A DNA stretch of 64,000 nucleotides from Liopterus haemorrhoidalis (lineage: Eukaryota; Arthropoda; Insecta; Coleoptera; Dytiscidae), in contig OZ020624.1 of NCBI GenBank assembly GCA_963971575.1, forward strand, positions 6,010,903 to 6,074,902. The letters are read 5' to 3'. Each line of letters begins with the position of its first letter. Position 1 is the first letter of the stretch. This document shows positions 9,980 through 20,885 of this stretch, piece after piece. The notes beneath the pieces were generated by a model. It saw only the letters and a program-made list of their open reading frames with translations. It had not been told where the DNA came from and ran no database searches. The translations under genes and the position numbers were made by a program.

Positions 9980-11264
9980 TTAAACTGATTTTTTTTTCAG
10001 TTCTCTAACTGCAATTGGTAACATATTAAACATTTTTGGGCCTATATAGCTAGGTGTATTGCTGGTAACATTATATTTTATTTTAGGTAATATAATATTT
10101 GCATGACCTCTGGTATTATAGCTATGAACCATGTTACATGTGGTAAATGCACTAACGTTTTCTTTAGTGAGGATTAAAACATTAAGCAAATATAATGATG
10201 GAAATGTATGGATGTTACATTTCATAAATAAATTTTTCAGTGACTTCTAGGTTTTACTTTACATAGAGAACGTATAGCTTTTTTCTGTAGTTTAAAAATT
10301 CTTGGGGATTCAACCGAGTTTCCCCACATAGCAATACCGTAGGATAAAACAGACTCAATGTGAGCATGATAAACTAACTTAGCTACACTGAAAGAAACAT
10401 GATAAACTAGTCTGTTTAACATAAATAAATTAGAGTGTAGCTTACTAGCTATATAGTTAACATGTTCCTTCCGCTTAACGCTGGCTATCAAGTTGGAAGT
10501 CCAAGAATTTAACAGAGTTAAATTTATAGTTGTCATTGTTACTGATATGGCTGTTGTAACTAAACACCATTTTATTAGTTTTATCTGCATTTAAGGACAA
10601 ATTATTACAATTGAACCATATAGTTGCTTCATTTACCGTTCTAGTAATTAATGTGTCAACTTCTTCTTGAGATACCCCTACATTCACGAAGGTAGAATCA
10701 TCCGCAAACAGAATTGATAGAGCATTATCGTTACGAAACAGATCGTTATTGTAAATCAAAAACAATAAAGGTCCAAGGACAGAACCTTGTGGTATACCTA
10801 CTTTTATATCAAGCAATTCAGATTTAACGGAGTTATAGACAACACATTGCTTTCTTCCAGCTAAGTTTAAACAGTTACCTCTGATACCATATAAGTATAA
10901 CTTTTGGCGTAAGATATCATGGGACACACAATCAAAGGCTTTAGGTAAGTCGCAAAAAACTGCAGAATTATGTAAGCCTTGTTCAAAGTTGTTGACTATG
11001 TTACTCAAAAGTAAAATAGCTGCTTTAGTGGTACAGTGATTTGATCTAAAGCCATATTGATGTTTGTTTGTTTAGATTGTTTTTCTCAAAAAAATAAACA
11101 ATTCTGCAATTTAAAAGTTTTTCAAAAATTTTGGAAAAAATTGGTACAAGGGCAATTGGCCTGTAATTGGAAGGGTCACTTTTGTTACCCTTTTTATAAA
11201 CAGGTATGATTTTAGAGTATTTCAGACAATTGGGAAATACTCCTTTCTCAAAGCATTTATTAAA
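9980..11264 (-). pseudogene. LINE reverse transcriptase, main part
   Basis: Reverse transcriptase that copies LINE RNA at the nicked target. From high to low coordinates: VYKKGNKSDPSNYRPIAL with FSKIFEKLL (11150-11260), DLPKAFDCVSHDIL, IPQGSVLGPLLFLIYNNDL, then FADDST, the catalytic [YF]xDD box (near 10690), and NADKTNKMVFS. The C-terminal NTRGHANIILPK-type tail is at ~9990-10200. Frames change near 11045, 10480 and 10235, so it is dead. The CR1/jockey superfamily is likely; the clade is not fixed. Confidence 0.85.
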
Positions 11265-11266
11265 TA

Positions 11267-12573
11267 CAAGGTGTCTCAAAAATTTTTTTATATTTAGTGG
11301 AACGATTAAAAAAAAAGTAAGCCGTATATAGAAAAAATGTTTATTAATTATTAAAATACACTTTTTGGGGATTTATTTCTTAAAAATAATATCGTCTAAA
11401 TGTAGACCCTCGCGTTCTCGGCACTCATTTAATCGAACAGTAAAATTACTTATGACGTCTCGGCAGGTGGACTCAGGGATGGCTGCCATTTCGTGACGGA
11501 TATTTTCTTTCAAATGCGCCAGTGAAGTCGGTTTATTGGCGTAAACTTTAGATTTAAGATAACCCCATAGGAAAAAGTCCATAGGGGTTAAATCTGGACT
11601 GCGTGGAGGCCAATTTATGTCACCTCTCCGGGAGATCAATTTGCCTGAGAAAATTTCACGAACACGTGGCAGAGACATATTGGACGTGTGTGAAGTTGCT
11701 CCGTCCTGTTGGAACCATGTTCTTTGGTTATAGCCAGGAAAGTTTTGCAGTTCATGTACCAAGAAGTTGTCTAACATCTCCACATAACGCTCTGAATTCA
11801 TTGTAACTGCACGCCCCCTTTCGTCTTCAAAAAAGTAAGGGCCGATAATTCCTCGCACCGACATCGCAGCCCATACGGTCACTTTAGGTGAATGTAGGGG
11901 TTTCTGATCTTTGCGTTTCGGATTCGTTGCACTCCAGTAGCGGCAGTTCTGCTTATTTACGTGGCCATTAAGATGAAAATGAGCTTCATCCGAAAACAAA
12001 ATGTTGGTAAACGTTGAAAATCGCTCAATCACCTGATTTACGAAATTAAGCCTCTGACTGGCAACTTGGGGCTTTAATTCTTGCACCAATTGAATTTTGT
12101 AGGGGTGCAGCTTTAGGTCTTTGTGCATAGTGCAATGTAATGATGATCTATGCACATTTAAAGCACTTGCGCGCTTCCGACTTGAAAGGTTCGGGTCGTC
12201 AACAGACTGATTAACATTCTCCACGTTTTCTACCGTTCTTGATGACCTAGGTCGCCCGGATTTTGATTTATCCAGCGTTGTACCAGTTTCTTCAATCTTT
12301 TTAACCCAATGTCGAATGAGAGGAATGCTTGGCGCATCATTTAAGAGGCGAAAACCTCGAATACTGCAGAATTTTCTACGCGCTACAGTCGCCGAATCAC
12401 CGTTTTTGTAAAACTCTCGCACGCATAACGCGCGGTCTGCTCCCGAGAAACTCTCCATATTGACTGAATTCCCAAGAGCCAGGCTACCGATTGACATAAC
12501 CCCCGCGCCCCTCGGATACGTTGCGTTCACGCAGTAAGCTAAATAAATATAAAAATTCTTTTGAGACACCTTG
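11267..12573 (-). mobile_element. DD41D mariner element, copy 2
   Basis: CAAGGTGTCTCAAA ends with TA at 11265-11266 and 12574-12575. The flanks are two halves of one LINE reading frame: ...ISPLAHV before and FNKCFEKGVFPN after. Removing the element and one TA restores the LINE frame across the junction. Confidence 0.95.
11373..12458 (-). CDS. Tc1/mariner transposase, DD41D type, intact
   Basis: A 361-residue frame from the MESFSG methionine; open to 12578 but the extra part is terminal-repeat sequence. It has two helix-turn-helix motifs joined by GRPR, then SDEAHF, QQDGATSH and DLTPMDFFLWG with a 41-residue spacing. Relative to copy 1 it lacks one arginine codon (NQSVDDPN) and has about 18 substitutions, none in the catalytic motifs. 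The protein would act in the nucleus on CAAGGTGTCTC-type ends. It sits in antisense-free nested DNA with no host promoter visible. Activity is possible but unproven. Confidence 0.92.
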   Translation of the reverse strand: MESFSGADRALCVREFYKNGDSATVARRKFCSIRGFRLLNDAPSIPLIRHWVKKIEETGTTLDKSKSGRPRSSRTVENVENVNQSVDDPNLSSRKRASALNVHRSSLHCTMHKDLKLHPYKIQLVQELKPQVASQRLNFVNQVIERFSTFTNILFSDEAHFHLNGHVNKQNCRYWSATNPKRKDQKPLHSPKVTVWAAMSVRGIIGPYFFEDERGRAVTMNSERYVEMLDNFLVHELQNFPGYNQRTWFQQDGATSHTSNMSLPRVREIFSGKLISRRGDINWPPRSPDLTPMDFFLWGYLKSKVYANKPTSLAHLKENIRHEMAAIPESTCRDVISNFTVRLNECREREGLHLDDIIFKK

Positions 12574-12575
12574 TA

Positions 12576-12700
12576 CATGAGCTAAAGGAGAAATAATTTC
12601 ATGTGTCGCAATTTTTACTACTTTAATACTGATATCATAATAGTCGGAACTTGTACTATTTGACATATTATTAATTGACATAAATTGATATTAATAGACA
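12576..12700 (-). pseudogene. LINE reverse transcriptase, N-proximal fragment
   Basis: The minus strand reads TSSDYYDISIKVVK then THEIISPLAHV, the segment that precedes the first conserved block of LINE reverse transcriptases. It joins to the frame at 11264 when mariner copy 2 is removed. Upstream LINE sequence is missing, so the copy was 5'-truncated. Confidence 0.7.
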
Positions 12701-13377
12701 TATTATTAATTAAAATGTTCAATAATATCAAGGCATAATTGCGGCTCTATAACATGAATAATTTCACCAATAACATGAATAATTTCAGCTTTCAAATCAG
12801 GAAATGTTTTGGAATTATTTTAATAGAGCTGTCCTTTCACAAAGCCCCACAGAAAGAAGTCAAACGGCGTCAAATCGCACGAATGGGCGGCCAGTTGTCA
12901 TCACCGTTTCTCGAGATTACGTGACATGGAAATTTCTCGTGCAATAAAGTCAATTTTTCACGAGCTGTATGGGACGCAGCGCCGCCCTGCCGAAACCACA
13001 TGTCGTCCAGGTTCATATCTTCCAATTTACACCACAAAACTTAATTATCATATGACAGTATCGAGCCCATTCACGGTTACAGCGTTACCATCGTCATTCT
13101 CGGACCAATAACACCACCAAACCAAAATGCGCACCATACAATAACTCTTTGTGGATGCATTGGCTTCTCTTGAAACACTTCTGGGTCCTTTACCCAAATG
13201 TGGCAGTTTTTTTTTATTAACGTAACCACCAATTTTAAAATGTGCTTCATCAGCAAATATGATTTTTTGATAAAAACCACTTGGCTGTTTTGTTATCCAA
13301 TTGACGAAGTTATCTTGAGGCTTCAGTTGTTGTGTCAGTTTATTTTTATAAGCCTTCATTGATAAACCTTTGTTCAA
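12700..13377 (-). pseudogene. Element B mariner transposase, central part
   Basis: From 13377 downward: NKLTQQLKPQDNFVNW, then FADEAHFKIGGYVNKK with the first catalytic aspartate, then RVIVWCAFWFGGVIGP in a second frame, and GNAVTVNG. After a gap it reads NWPP and CDLTPFDFFLWGFVKGQLY (third aspartate), then DLKAEIIHVIGEII and LDIIEHFN near 12710. The block order and the LTPxDFF motif place it in the same DD41D group as copies 1-4, but it is a distinct, far more decayed subfamily with its own terminal repeats. Several frameshifts and stops are present. Confidence 0.8.
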
Positions 13378-13524
13378 AAAAAGATATATTGTGCGTTATG
13401 AAATTAATAAAAATATCATACGTTTTACTTTCCAAATGTCAAAGGAACCAGACATATTCCGTGCGTAGTTATATCTATAAGATATAACCTTACTAAAAGG
13501 CGCTCAATTTGAAAGACCCTTGTA

Positions 13525-14625
13525 TTGTTCTCCATCATGTGGATACCGGGCGACCTCTACGACAAATTCCCTGAGGGTTCCACTATAATGCCATTCTGGG
13601 GATGTCATTTACTGCCTTCCGAAGGGTATGCCCAATCCAGTTCCCCTTTTTTGCCTGGATTTCCAAGTAGATAGGTTTTTATGCTATCGATTCCCAAAGA
13701 TGTGTATAAGGAATATTGTCTGATCAAGTTATGTGAAAAATTCTGGGCAGACATCTGTTACTAAAAACTTAGAGTTTATGGGTAATTTCTTTAGTGACTT
13801 TCTAAGTTTTGCGGTTATATATAAGAACAGATTTTACATTGGTTTTCAATATGCGGACCTAAATGTTACGAGAGATCTTACTGGATTTCCAGACTACTTT
13901 CAGCAAGCCGAATGCTTGTTGCGCTTTAAGTATTCTGTTGTTCACATCCCTCGAAGTTTCTCCATTTCTCGTTATTGCACTACCGTGGTAACAGAATTCT
14001 TCCACATCTTTTAAGTCTTCGCCGTTGGTGGAAAATCTCTTAATGCTATTTGTACCACTCCGTATTACTTTGAGTTTCACTTTATTTATGCTTAAACAAA
14101 CTAAATTAGCCAAATTACTTATACTTTCAAGTTTGGCTTGCATATCTTCATAATTTTGTGACAGAAGGCATATTTCGTTTGCATAGATCACATCTTCCAA
14201 ACGGTTGTGGAAGTCGCACTGTATGCCTCTGTGTTCTGTGAGAATATTTCGAAGAATCTAGTCCAATTAAGTATTAAATAATGGAGGAGATAGTAGGCAG
14301 CCTTGTTTAACTCAATTTTTGACGGTAATACTTTTACTTCTCATCCTATTATGTGCATAATAATTTTAACCTGATCCAACATGATCCAAGATATTCAAGA
14401 GTGCCTCTTGACTGACCCTTTCGAATGCTTGCTTAAAATCTACGAACACCAGATAGAGTGGAGTCTGCCACTCTACTGGTTGTTCAATAATTATGCGCAG
14501 GGTATTTATGTGGTCAATACAGGATCGGCCAGGGTGAAAACCAGCTTACCCCGACGCATTCGTTTCTCTAGTTTATCTGCAATTATGTTGAGTAGGATTT
14601 TAGATAGAACTTTGGTCATAACTTT
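13525..14625 (-). pseudogene. LINE reverse transcriptase relic
   Basis: High to low coordinates: SKILLNIIADKLEKRMRR, HPGRSCIDHINTLRIIIEQ, LYLVFVDFKQAFERV, KQGCLLSPPLFN, EDVIYANEICLLS (the YADD box altered to YANE), LKDVEEFCYHGSAI, then a C-terminal NWIGHTLRK and RRGRPVST. This is the usual block order of a LINE with an RTE/CR1-like C-terminus. Multiple frameshifts and the loss of both catalytic aspartates (DD to NE) make it inactive. The element B terminus abuts its 3' side. Confidence 0.75.
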
Positions 14626-14739
14626 TCAATTCTTTAATTTTTATTTTAAATATATTTTAATTTATTATTATATTCCCAAAATTATTAATCCTATAATTCA
14701 AAATAAAATATTTAATATCTGGTTGACTTGAAATCTGTT

Positions 14740-15100
14740 TACCTGTTTCTGGACTTTTTGATTCCGTACATTAATTTAGTTTTTTTTTCTTCCCTTGTTT
14801 TCAATATCTTATCTCCTTCCTTCTTGTTATTTCATCCTTCATCCATGCAAATCTTTTTCAGCTTTCGCTCAAAACCTCCTTTCTTGTTCCTTTCCTACTA
14901 CTTATTTCTCCGCATTCCTCCAGAATGTGCTCAATTGTCTCTTTTGCTTCTCTACACGTCCTGCACATTTTTCTTCTTCCTTCATCCAAAATGCATTTTC
15001 TCTCTCTTCCTTACCACACCTGAAGCGAGCAATAACCTTCTTTTTAACCCCATTTTCAATCTCAAAATAGTCTTGCTTAAAAGGTATCATGTAAAATAAA
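14740..15100 (-). pseudogene. C-terminal zinc-knuckle relic of an R1-like LINE
   Basis: The minus strand shows VIARFRCGKEERENAFW and, in a shifted frame, CRTCREAKETIEHILEEC. This is the CCHC-like finger after reverse transcriptase seen again at 43574-43972 and 53540-53958. One frameshift separates the blocks. It is a fragment only. Confidence 0.65.
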
Positions 15101-15221
15101 TTAGCAGTTTGAATGATACAAATATTAAATTGTTGAAATTCAAGGGTTTGAAATTAAGATAAAAGTAGTTCTTTCCTTCAAAATTTTATTTTTATACTAG
15201 ATGTACATTTCGTTCCCCACG

Positions 15222-15256
15222 TGAACATTATCAATAGTCTATTGATAATGTTCACT
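15222..15256. repeat. Perfect palindrome, 17-bp arms, 1-nt loop
   Basis: GTGAACATTATCAATAG, a T, then its exact inverse complement. Function unknown; it may be the tip of a lost inverted-repeat element. Confidence 0.85.
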
Positions 15257-15311
15257 TTAGATCTACTTTTTTCTTAGCTTGAATGAAGTTTTTCTGTTGG
15301 ATCTAGAATTA

Positions 15312-15719
15312 CAGTCTGTTCCAAACGGTTAGGCGGAACTAAATGGGAATTTCGTTTTTTTTATGTTGGCACGAGAAGGGACCTTGTTTGGGTTATTTCA
15401 TTTTTCACGTTGGAATGTCAAAACTGAAAATTCCAACAATGAAACCATGGAAACGAATGACATATGTCAAAACTAAATTATTTTTTTTACATATTTTAAT
15501 GACAAAAAAATAAATAAATGGAAAATTTGTATTAAGAATGACACAAAAAATCAAAATATAAAGAAAATGACATTTTAAAATGATATTAACCTTAACCAAA
15601 AATGTTTATTGTAAGTATGATTTACAAAGCTTAAACAAAACGGCCGAAAAGCACGATTTAAACGATGAAAGTAACTAGATTGCAAAATCTAGTTCCGCCT
15701 AACCGTTTGGAACAGACTT
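15312..15719. mobile_element. MITE family A, copy 3
   Basis: Flanked by TA (15310-15311 and 15720-15721), opposite orientation to copies 1-2, 408 bp. Confidence 0.9.
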
Positions 15720-15905
15720 TAGATATTTATTTGTGTTGGAAATATTCTTTGGTTCATTAAGGCCCGGTATTTCCACCTTACTGTTATCTATAAGAATAAC
15801 TATTAATGGGATAATATTATCCTCTTGATATTCACTAGGATAAATTGCTTTCTGTATTTCCAACTCTAGTTATCCCGTAGATATAATCTGTCTCAATTTG
15901 TAATA

Positions 15906-16874
15906 TAATCTGTCTCAATTTGTAATACGAAACTAGATCTGGTTACTTTAGTGACTGTTGTGGTGTAAACAGACTTTTGTAGAATCATGTGAACTTGTAA
16001 ATCTGGCTTTTAAAAGTATGGTTAAGTTTCATCATATTGACGTTATTACTAAATTGACATGTCAAAATTGTGATTGACATGTCAAATATCTTGAATGTAT
16101 ATATTATATTAATATTTATTTCATCAAACTTTCGATTATTACTCGTATAATAGTAAGAAAATATTACGATTATCAATGAAATATCGTGATATAATATAAA
16201 AAACATAAATACATATTTTATAATAATAATTTATCATTTTATTGTGCTGCCCTTAAAATCTCATTCTTGTTTTGCAAAATTTAATAACATATTTAAACAA
16301 AAATATTCATTTTTTGAATGTAAATCCCAAATTTTTCTCTGCAAATCTTTCCGAAACATGTGGTCTGTGGTTCTATCTGTTTTCTTATTATTACCTCTTC
16401 CCATGTTCGTCGGACTTACATTTTCTGCACCTTCATTTAAAATTTTTCTTACTTCTCCTTCAGAAATCTAAAGAAATTGAAATGTGTAAATTATTTTATA
16501 TTTCACAGCAAAAAGGACACCAAGATTTACTGAAAAAATATCTGCCACAAGGTCTATAATTTCGCTTCTTTTTAATTTTGTTCCATTTTTTTCTAAACGT
16601 TTTCCATAAGCGTTATATATGTGTTTTTTTGTATATTTATCTAATTGTTGTCTCTTATACATATTTTCTGATGTTATTTTCTTATTTTGGTTGTATAAAA
16701 ATACTTTTCAATTAAAAAAATAAATTGACATATAATTTAATAATGTCAAATATGAATTGTCAAAGGTTTTGAAAGGTGCCATTTCAGCAGTACCACCCTA
16801 AGATGATATTTTAAATAGACAACATAAAAAATGAAATTTTCCTCTTAGTTTCGTATTACAAATTGAGACAGATA
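15906..16874. mobile_element. Tc1-like TIR element family E, copy 1
   Basis: Terminal repeats TAATCTGTCTCAATTTG...GAGACAGATAA with TA targets. An extra 18-bp copy of the left tip precedes it (15894). It contains a transposase-like relic on the minus strand. Confidence 0.7.
16255..16662 (-). pseudogene. Transposase N-terminal (HTH) relic of family E
   Basis: The minus strand frame starts MYKRQQLDKYTKKHIYNAYG, continues KRSEIIDLVADIFSVNLG, and after a short intron-like gap (GTGAAATATA...TTTCTTTAG) reads ISEGEVRKILNEGAEN and RKIWDLHSKNEYF. The K-R-x-E-I...V..IF.V....IS...V...L.EG pattern looks like a helix-turn-helix that would bind the terminal repeats. The catalytic domain is absent. A second copy with the same layout is at 30640-30990 in the opposite orientation. 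Assignment to Tc1/mariner rests on TA targets, not on catalytic residues. Confidence 0.45.
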
Positions 16875-17335
16875 ATACGAAACTAAATCTGGTTACTTTG
16901 GTGACTGTTTTGGTGTAAATAGACTTTTTTGAAACCATGTAAACTTGTAAATCTGGCTTTCACATTTTTGGTGAAGTTTCTTTATACTGAGGTTATATTC
17001 ACTCAAAAACTACATGTCAGATACCAAATTGACATCAAATTTGTGATTGACATGTTTAATATTTTGAATTATATACAAATATTTATTTCATCTTATTTCG
17101 CTTATTCATAATTTCTGTTCTGGTTGTATAAAATATATTTCAAATACTTGTCAATTTGTGTTTTATATAATTTGTGTTAGTAAGTTGACATATAATTTAA
17201 AATGTCATAATTGACATTGTCAAATATTTTGAAATGTGTAAATTCAGAATTACCACCCTAAGATGATATTTTAAATATACAACATAAAAAATGAAGTTTC
17301 CCTGTTAGTTTCGTATTACAAAATGAGACAGATAA
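16875..17335. mobile_element. Family E element, copy 2 (short)
   Basis: Directly abuts copy 1; the shared tip suggests tandem insertion or recombination. It lacks the coding relic. The right end GAGACAGATAA is followed by TA (17336-17337). Confidence 0.65.
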
Positions 17336-17495
17336 TAGCTATTCTGATTTATAATAATATTTTCGAATGTATATTTATGTTGGTATTAGTAGCGTTATCT
17401 TAAACAAAGAGACATATACGCGACTCGCACGAATTAAAGAGAGATAGATACAACTGTCAAAATAAATGACAACTGTCAAAATTTTGTATAGAAAA

Positions 17496-17710
17496 ATGTG
17501 CGATAAACGCCCAAGAAGCGCAAATTTCAATATTTCCGAAACAAGGCAACTGTAAATCTAGTGTTAAAATGTAAAAATGTTATAGAAAATAAAGCTATTG
17601 ACGCTGTAAATCTAAAAGATAAACAAGGGGCCTGGAAAAAAAATTGTATTATGTTTAATGCATCCTGCATACAGAATAGAAATGCAAAAACATTGAAATT
17701 TAAATACGAC
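17496..17710 (+). pseudogene. Myb/SANT-like domain relic of Harbinger element Y
   Basis: The frame begins MCDKRPRSANFNISETRQL, then shifts to KCKNVIENKAIDAVNLKDKQ and AWKKNCIMFNASC. F...E...L..L...YK..IE.K..D...L..K...W..I...FN is the pattern of the Myb/SANT-like DNA-binding domain (Myb_DNA-bind_5 type) that accompanies Harbinger transposases. One frameshift near 17550, then the frame is cut by a (CAGA)n repeat at ~17712. This supports classing element Y as Harbinger. Confidence 0.6.
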
Positions 17711-17726
17711 CGTTTATTTATTTTTA

Positions 17727-17881
17727 TTACCGACCGTCAACATATATAAGGGAGGTATTGTGATCATACCGATTTTGACGTTTCGAGATTTCGATGGATC
17801 TCCACGAATTGAGGTCCCTACATAACGTTTTGACTATTTTTAGCATGATGTCTGTCGGTCTGTCTGTTCGTCCGTCTGTAT

Positions 17882-17915
<34 letters not shown>

Positions 17916-18384
17916 TTGTCTGTCCGTCTGTCCGTCTGTGTACACGTGCAGAGCAAATTCGGCTGAAAGGATTTTTATGAAACTTCATATTTAAGCTTCT
18001 GCCAGCAATGGCACGAGTTGAGCAACTTTTGGTAAAAATCGGTTGACTAAAAATGGGAGTTTACTCGTGTCGATTTTAAGATTTTTGTGAATATTTCACA
18101 ACAGAAAAATATTTCGAAAAAAATTATTGAACAAAAGTGGTTATAAAAGCAATAACTAATAACTTTTATTTGAGACGTTTTTTGATAAAACGAAAAATTT
18201 CGAATAATTTCTGTAAAATTTTTCGAAATTTTTTCATACTTATAAGTAACGTTTCCATGGTCATGAAAAATAATATCTCTGTTAGAAAATATTAGGCCAA
18301 GTTATTTCTACTCTGCTGCTAGAATGTATTTTATATAAATACTTTACGATAGCGGTTGGTCCTGTGGTGGCTACAGCTGATTTT
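17727..18384. repeat. (CAGA)n-bearing repeat, copy 3
   Basis: Inverse orientation to copy 1. It starts 'ttaccgaccgtcaacata', with a TCTG/TCCG microsatellite at ~17850-17942, and ends 'ctacagctga'. It supplies the empty site for the MITE at 42923-43131. Confidence 0.8.
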
Positions 18385-18492
18385 TTTTTAATTGGATGAG
18401 CGGGATATTAAATGCATTTTTCGCTAAGCGAAATCGATTAATAAATTCTTTCTCATCCCAATGGTTCATATGATTTGGTCTAACACGAACTA

Positions 18493-18896
18493 CACTCTGT
18501 TCCAAACGGTTAAGCGGAACTAAATGGAAATTTAGTTCTTTTAGGTTGTCACGAGAAGGGACCTTGCTTGGGTTATTTCATTTTTCACGTTGGGTTGTCA
18601 AAATTTTAAATTCCAACAATGAAACCATGGAAACGAATGACATATATCAAAATTTAATGTTTTTTTATATTTTAATGACAAAAAAATAAATAAATGGGAA
18701 ATTTGTATTAAGAATGACACAAAAAATCAAAATATAAAGAAAATTACATTTTAAAATGATATTAACCTTAACCAAAAAATGTTTATTGTAAGTATGATTT
18801 ACAAAGCTTAAACAAAACGGCCGAAAGGCACGATTTAAACGATGAAAGTAACTAGATTGCAAAATCTAGTTCCGCTTAACCGTTTGGAACAGACTG
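18493..18896. mobile_element. MITE family A, copy 4
   Basis: 404 bp, TA at 18491-18492 and 18897-18898. The remaining 18899-19442 is element Y right arm and AT-rich sequence with no gene seen. Confidence 0.9.
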
Positions 18897-19445
18897 TATG
18901 TATGGACGTTCTAAATACTCTACAATTTCTTCATCATCATCTGCTTGCAAATCTTATAAATCAGCATCCATGATTTCTTTCTTTAAAAATAAATGTAAAT
19001 TATCTAAAAATAATCGACAATATTTTTTTTATTTCAGTATAAATTAAAGTAGATTACTAAATTATTTTGAATTTATTTTGATATAGGTAATAACACAATA
19101 AAATAGTACATATAATAGAAACAGGTGTATGTAATATGTACATATATAAAGTGTAGGTATGTCTAATATGTACATAATACCCGTTATATTATATATTTTA
19201 CGTATAAATTCTTATATTATGTACATACATATATTTATCAATAAAATGTTTTTGACACCTATCTGTCAAAATCTGTCATTTTTATCCAATGGATAATATT
19301 TATCAGTACCTACACGGTGTGAATAACTTATCCTATAGATAACTTAGTTACTCTATAGATAAATAATTGGAAATACACAAAAAATCGATTATTCCTTTGA
19401 CAACAACTTATCTCATAGATATATGGTTCGAAATACCGGGCCTTA

Positions 19446-19755
19446 ATGCGAGAATCTTCAGAAGTAAAATTTGTAAATGAATGAAGATTACATTTGAATA
19501 TATTTAAAATACTTTGCACTAAATTAATAAATATTTCATAGGGATTTACTCTTCCATAATTACTTAAAAGTTTTACAAGTTACTGAAAAGCTTAGCACTG
19601 ATTTCGTTAATACTCTTAACTTTTGTTAGACGATTGAGTTAACAAGAAAATCATTTAAAAATAGTGTTACGTGGTAATAATAAAATATGGTAAATATTGG
19701 TTCTATTTTATTCACTAAAAATATTCATATATACGACAACACCATATATATTTAA
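19446..19755. other. No gene seen
   Basis: AT-rich spacer between Harbinger elements Y and X. Confidence 0.6.
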
Positions 19756-20009
19756 TTAAGGGCCGGTCTTTCCACCTTCAGATAAAGTGGCTGGTAACGT
19801 TATCTGACGGATAAAAACAATAAAGCGTCTTGTCACCTTCAGATAAAGTTATTCCTACGAATAAACTATGCTATCTGGCAGATAAGTTATTCGGTAGTCA
19901 AAGTAGCGAATAAGTAACAAATAAGTGCTGTCACTGTCAAAAAGTTAGAAATTAAATGATTTATTGGAACAATAATTTACAAAAATATAACTTGTTTGAA
20001 TTTTATTAT

Positions 20010-20490
20010 TTGTAGAAATAATGCCTTAACTCCAAAATAACAGTGCACCAGTCCACGGTGAGAAAAAATATGAAAAAAGTAAAATATCTCCTGCAATATC
20101 CAGCAGTCTGATTTCATTAATATGCCTTGTACGGAAAATTAAATACACAAATTTCAACGAGTATTTTACGAAATTGCCCGCTAGCCACGAATGGTTGCAG
20201 CCAGGGATGAAATGTTAGTGAGACTGATTTCTTCTGTGAAAAAAAGGCTGAAGTAAACGATGTCGAGAAGGATATTTTATATTAAACGTTAGCCGGGATA
20301 ACGCATTACGATAGTATGTTTAATTCTAATATTTGCTTCGAATTTGACCAATTGATTATAATTGGTGTAGTAGAAGCTGTAGTATTACGCAACTTTAACG
20401 TTACAAGAGTGGATATGAAAAACCACCCACAAAAGATCAGTACTGTGTCGGTGACGTACCTGAAGAAACTGATTACCCAGAAAAAATGAA
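20010..20490 (+). pseudogene. Harbinger transposase relic, left arm
   Basis: Readable blocks in drifting frames: SDFINMPCTEN, then FQRVFYEIA with PRMVAARDEML, matching the part of Harbinger nucleases just before the first catalytic aspartate; and IIIGVVEAVVLRNFNVTRVD, matching the C-terminal segment (VATAVLHNF type). The catalytic core between them is deleted. This would be the nuclease that, with the Myb/SANT partner, moves GGGCCGG-ended elements into TTA/TAA. Dead. Confidence 0.55.
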
Positions 20491-20727
20491 AATGAAAGAA
20501 TACTCCGTGATTTAATTTCATTTTTTTAAATTTATTATAACTTATTTTGTATTAACATCAATTGTAATAAAATTAAAAAATTAAATAAACGTAGAACAAA
20601 TATTATTAATATCTACTATCTATTTTTCATTCCCCCAAATTTATTACAGGCTTACGACATTGATAATTGCTAAAATCGTGTATAACGCATACATAAATTT
20701 TATTTTGTTAATGACAATAATAAAAAA

Positions 20728-20885
20728 AATCAGTAGTGGCCACCACAGGATCGACCGCCATCATAAAGTACTTGTATAAAATACATTCTAGCAGCAGAGT
20801 AGAAATAACTTGGCCTAATATTTTCTAACAGATATTATTTATCATGACCATGGAAACGTTACATGTAAGTATAAAAAATTGAGAC
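20728..20885. repeat. (CAGA)n-family repeat, copy 4, left piece
   Basis: Begins 'tcagtagtggccaccacag'. It is split from its continuation at 22965-23128 by a 2.1-kb insertion and lacks the microsatellite end. Confidence 0.65.

Larger units (their letters stand above)
8728..12700 (-). mobile_element. Non-LTR retrotransposon inside element B
   Basis: The LINE occupies 8728-8908, 9948-11264 and 12576-12700, interrupted by a hAT MITE and mariner copy 2. The 5' part of reverse transcriptase lies at high coordinates and the 3' end at ~8728. It is truncated at the 5' end. The exact element B/LINE junctions were not resolved because both are AT-rich. Confidence 0.75.
8554..13522 (-). mobile_element. 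Older mariner (element B) split by nested insertions
   Basis: Terminal repeats AAGGGTCTTTCAAATTGAGC (8554 onward) and its inverse (ending ~13522) enclose transposase fragments at both ends and a LINE of ~4 kb (itself interrupted) between them. A TA lies at each outer edge. Without the insertions it would be ~1 kb of mariner sequence. Confidence 0.8.
15761..19442. mobile_element. PIF/Harbinger-type element Y
   Basis: Ends GGCCCGGTATTTC and GAAATACCGGGCC lie in mirror-image flanks CATTAA and TTAATG, compatible with a TTA/TAA target. Sub-terminal 'gataa' motifs occur at both ends. The interior holds a Myb/SANT relic and four later insertions (two family E elements, a (CAGA)n repeat and MITE A copy 4). 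No transposase was found. Confidence 0.7.

Noticed and set aside
18665..18862. Recurring frames starting MQSSYFHRLN
   Set aside because: They fall inside MITE family A and appear in each copy; no coding signature.
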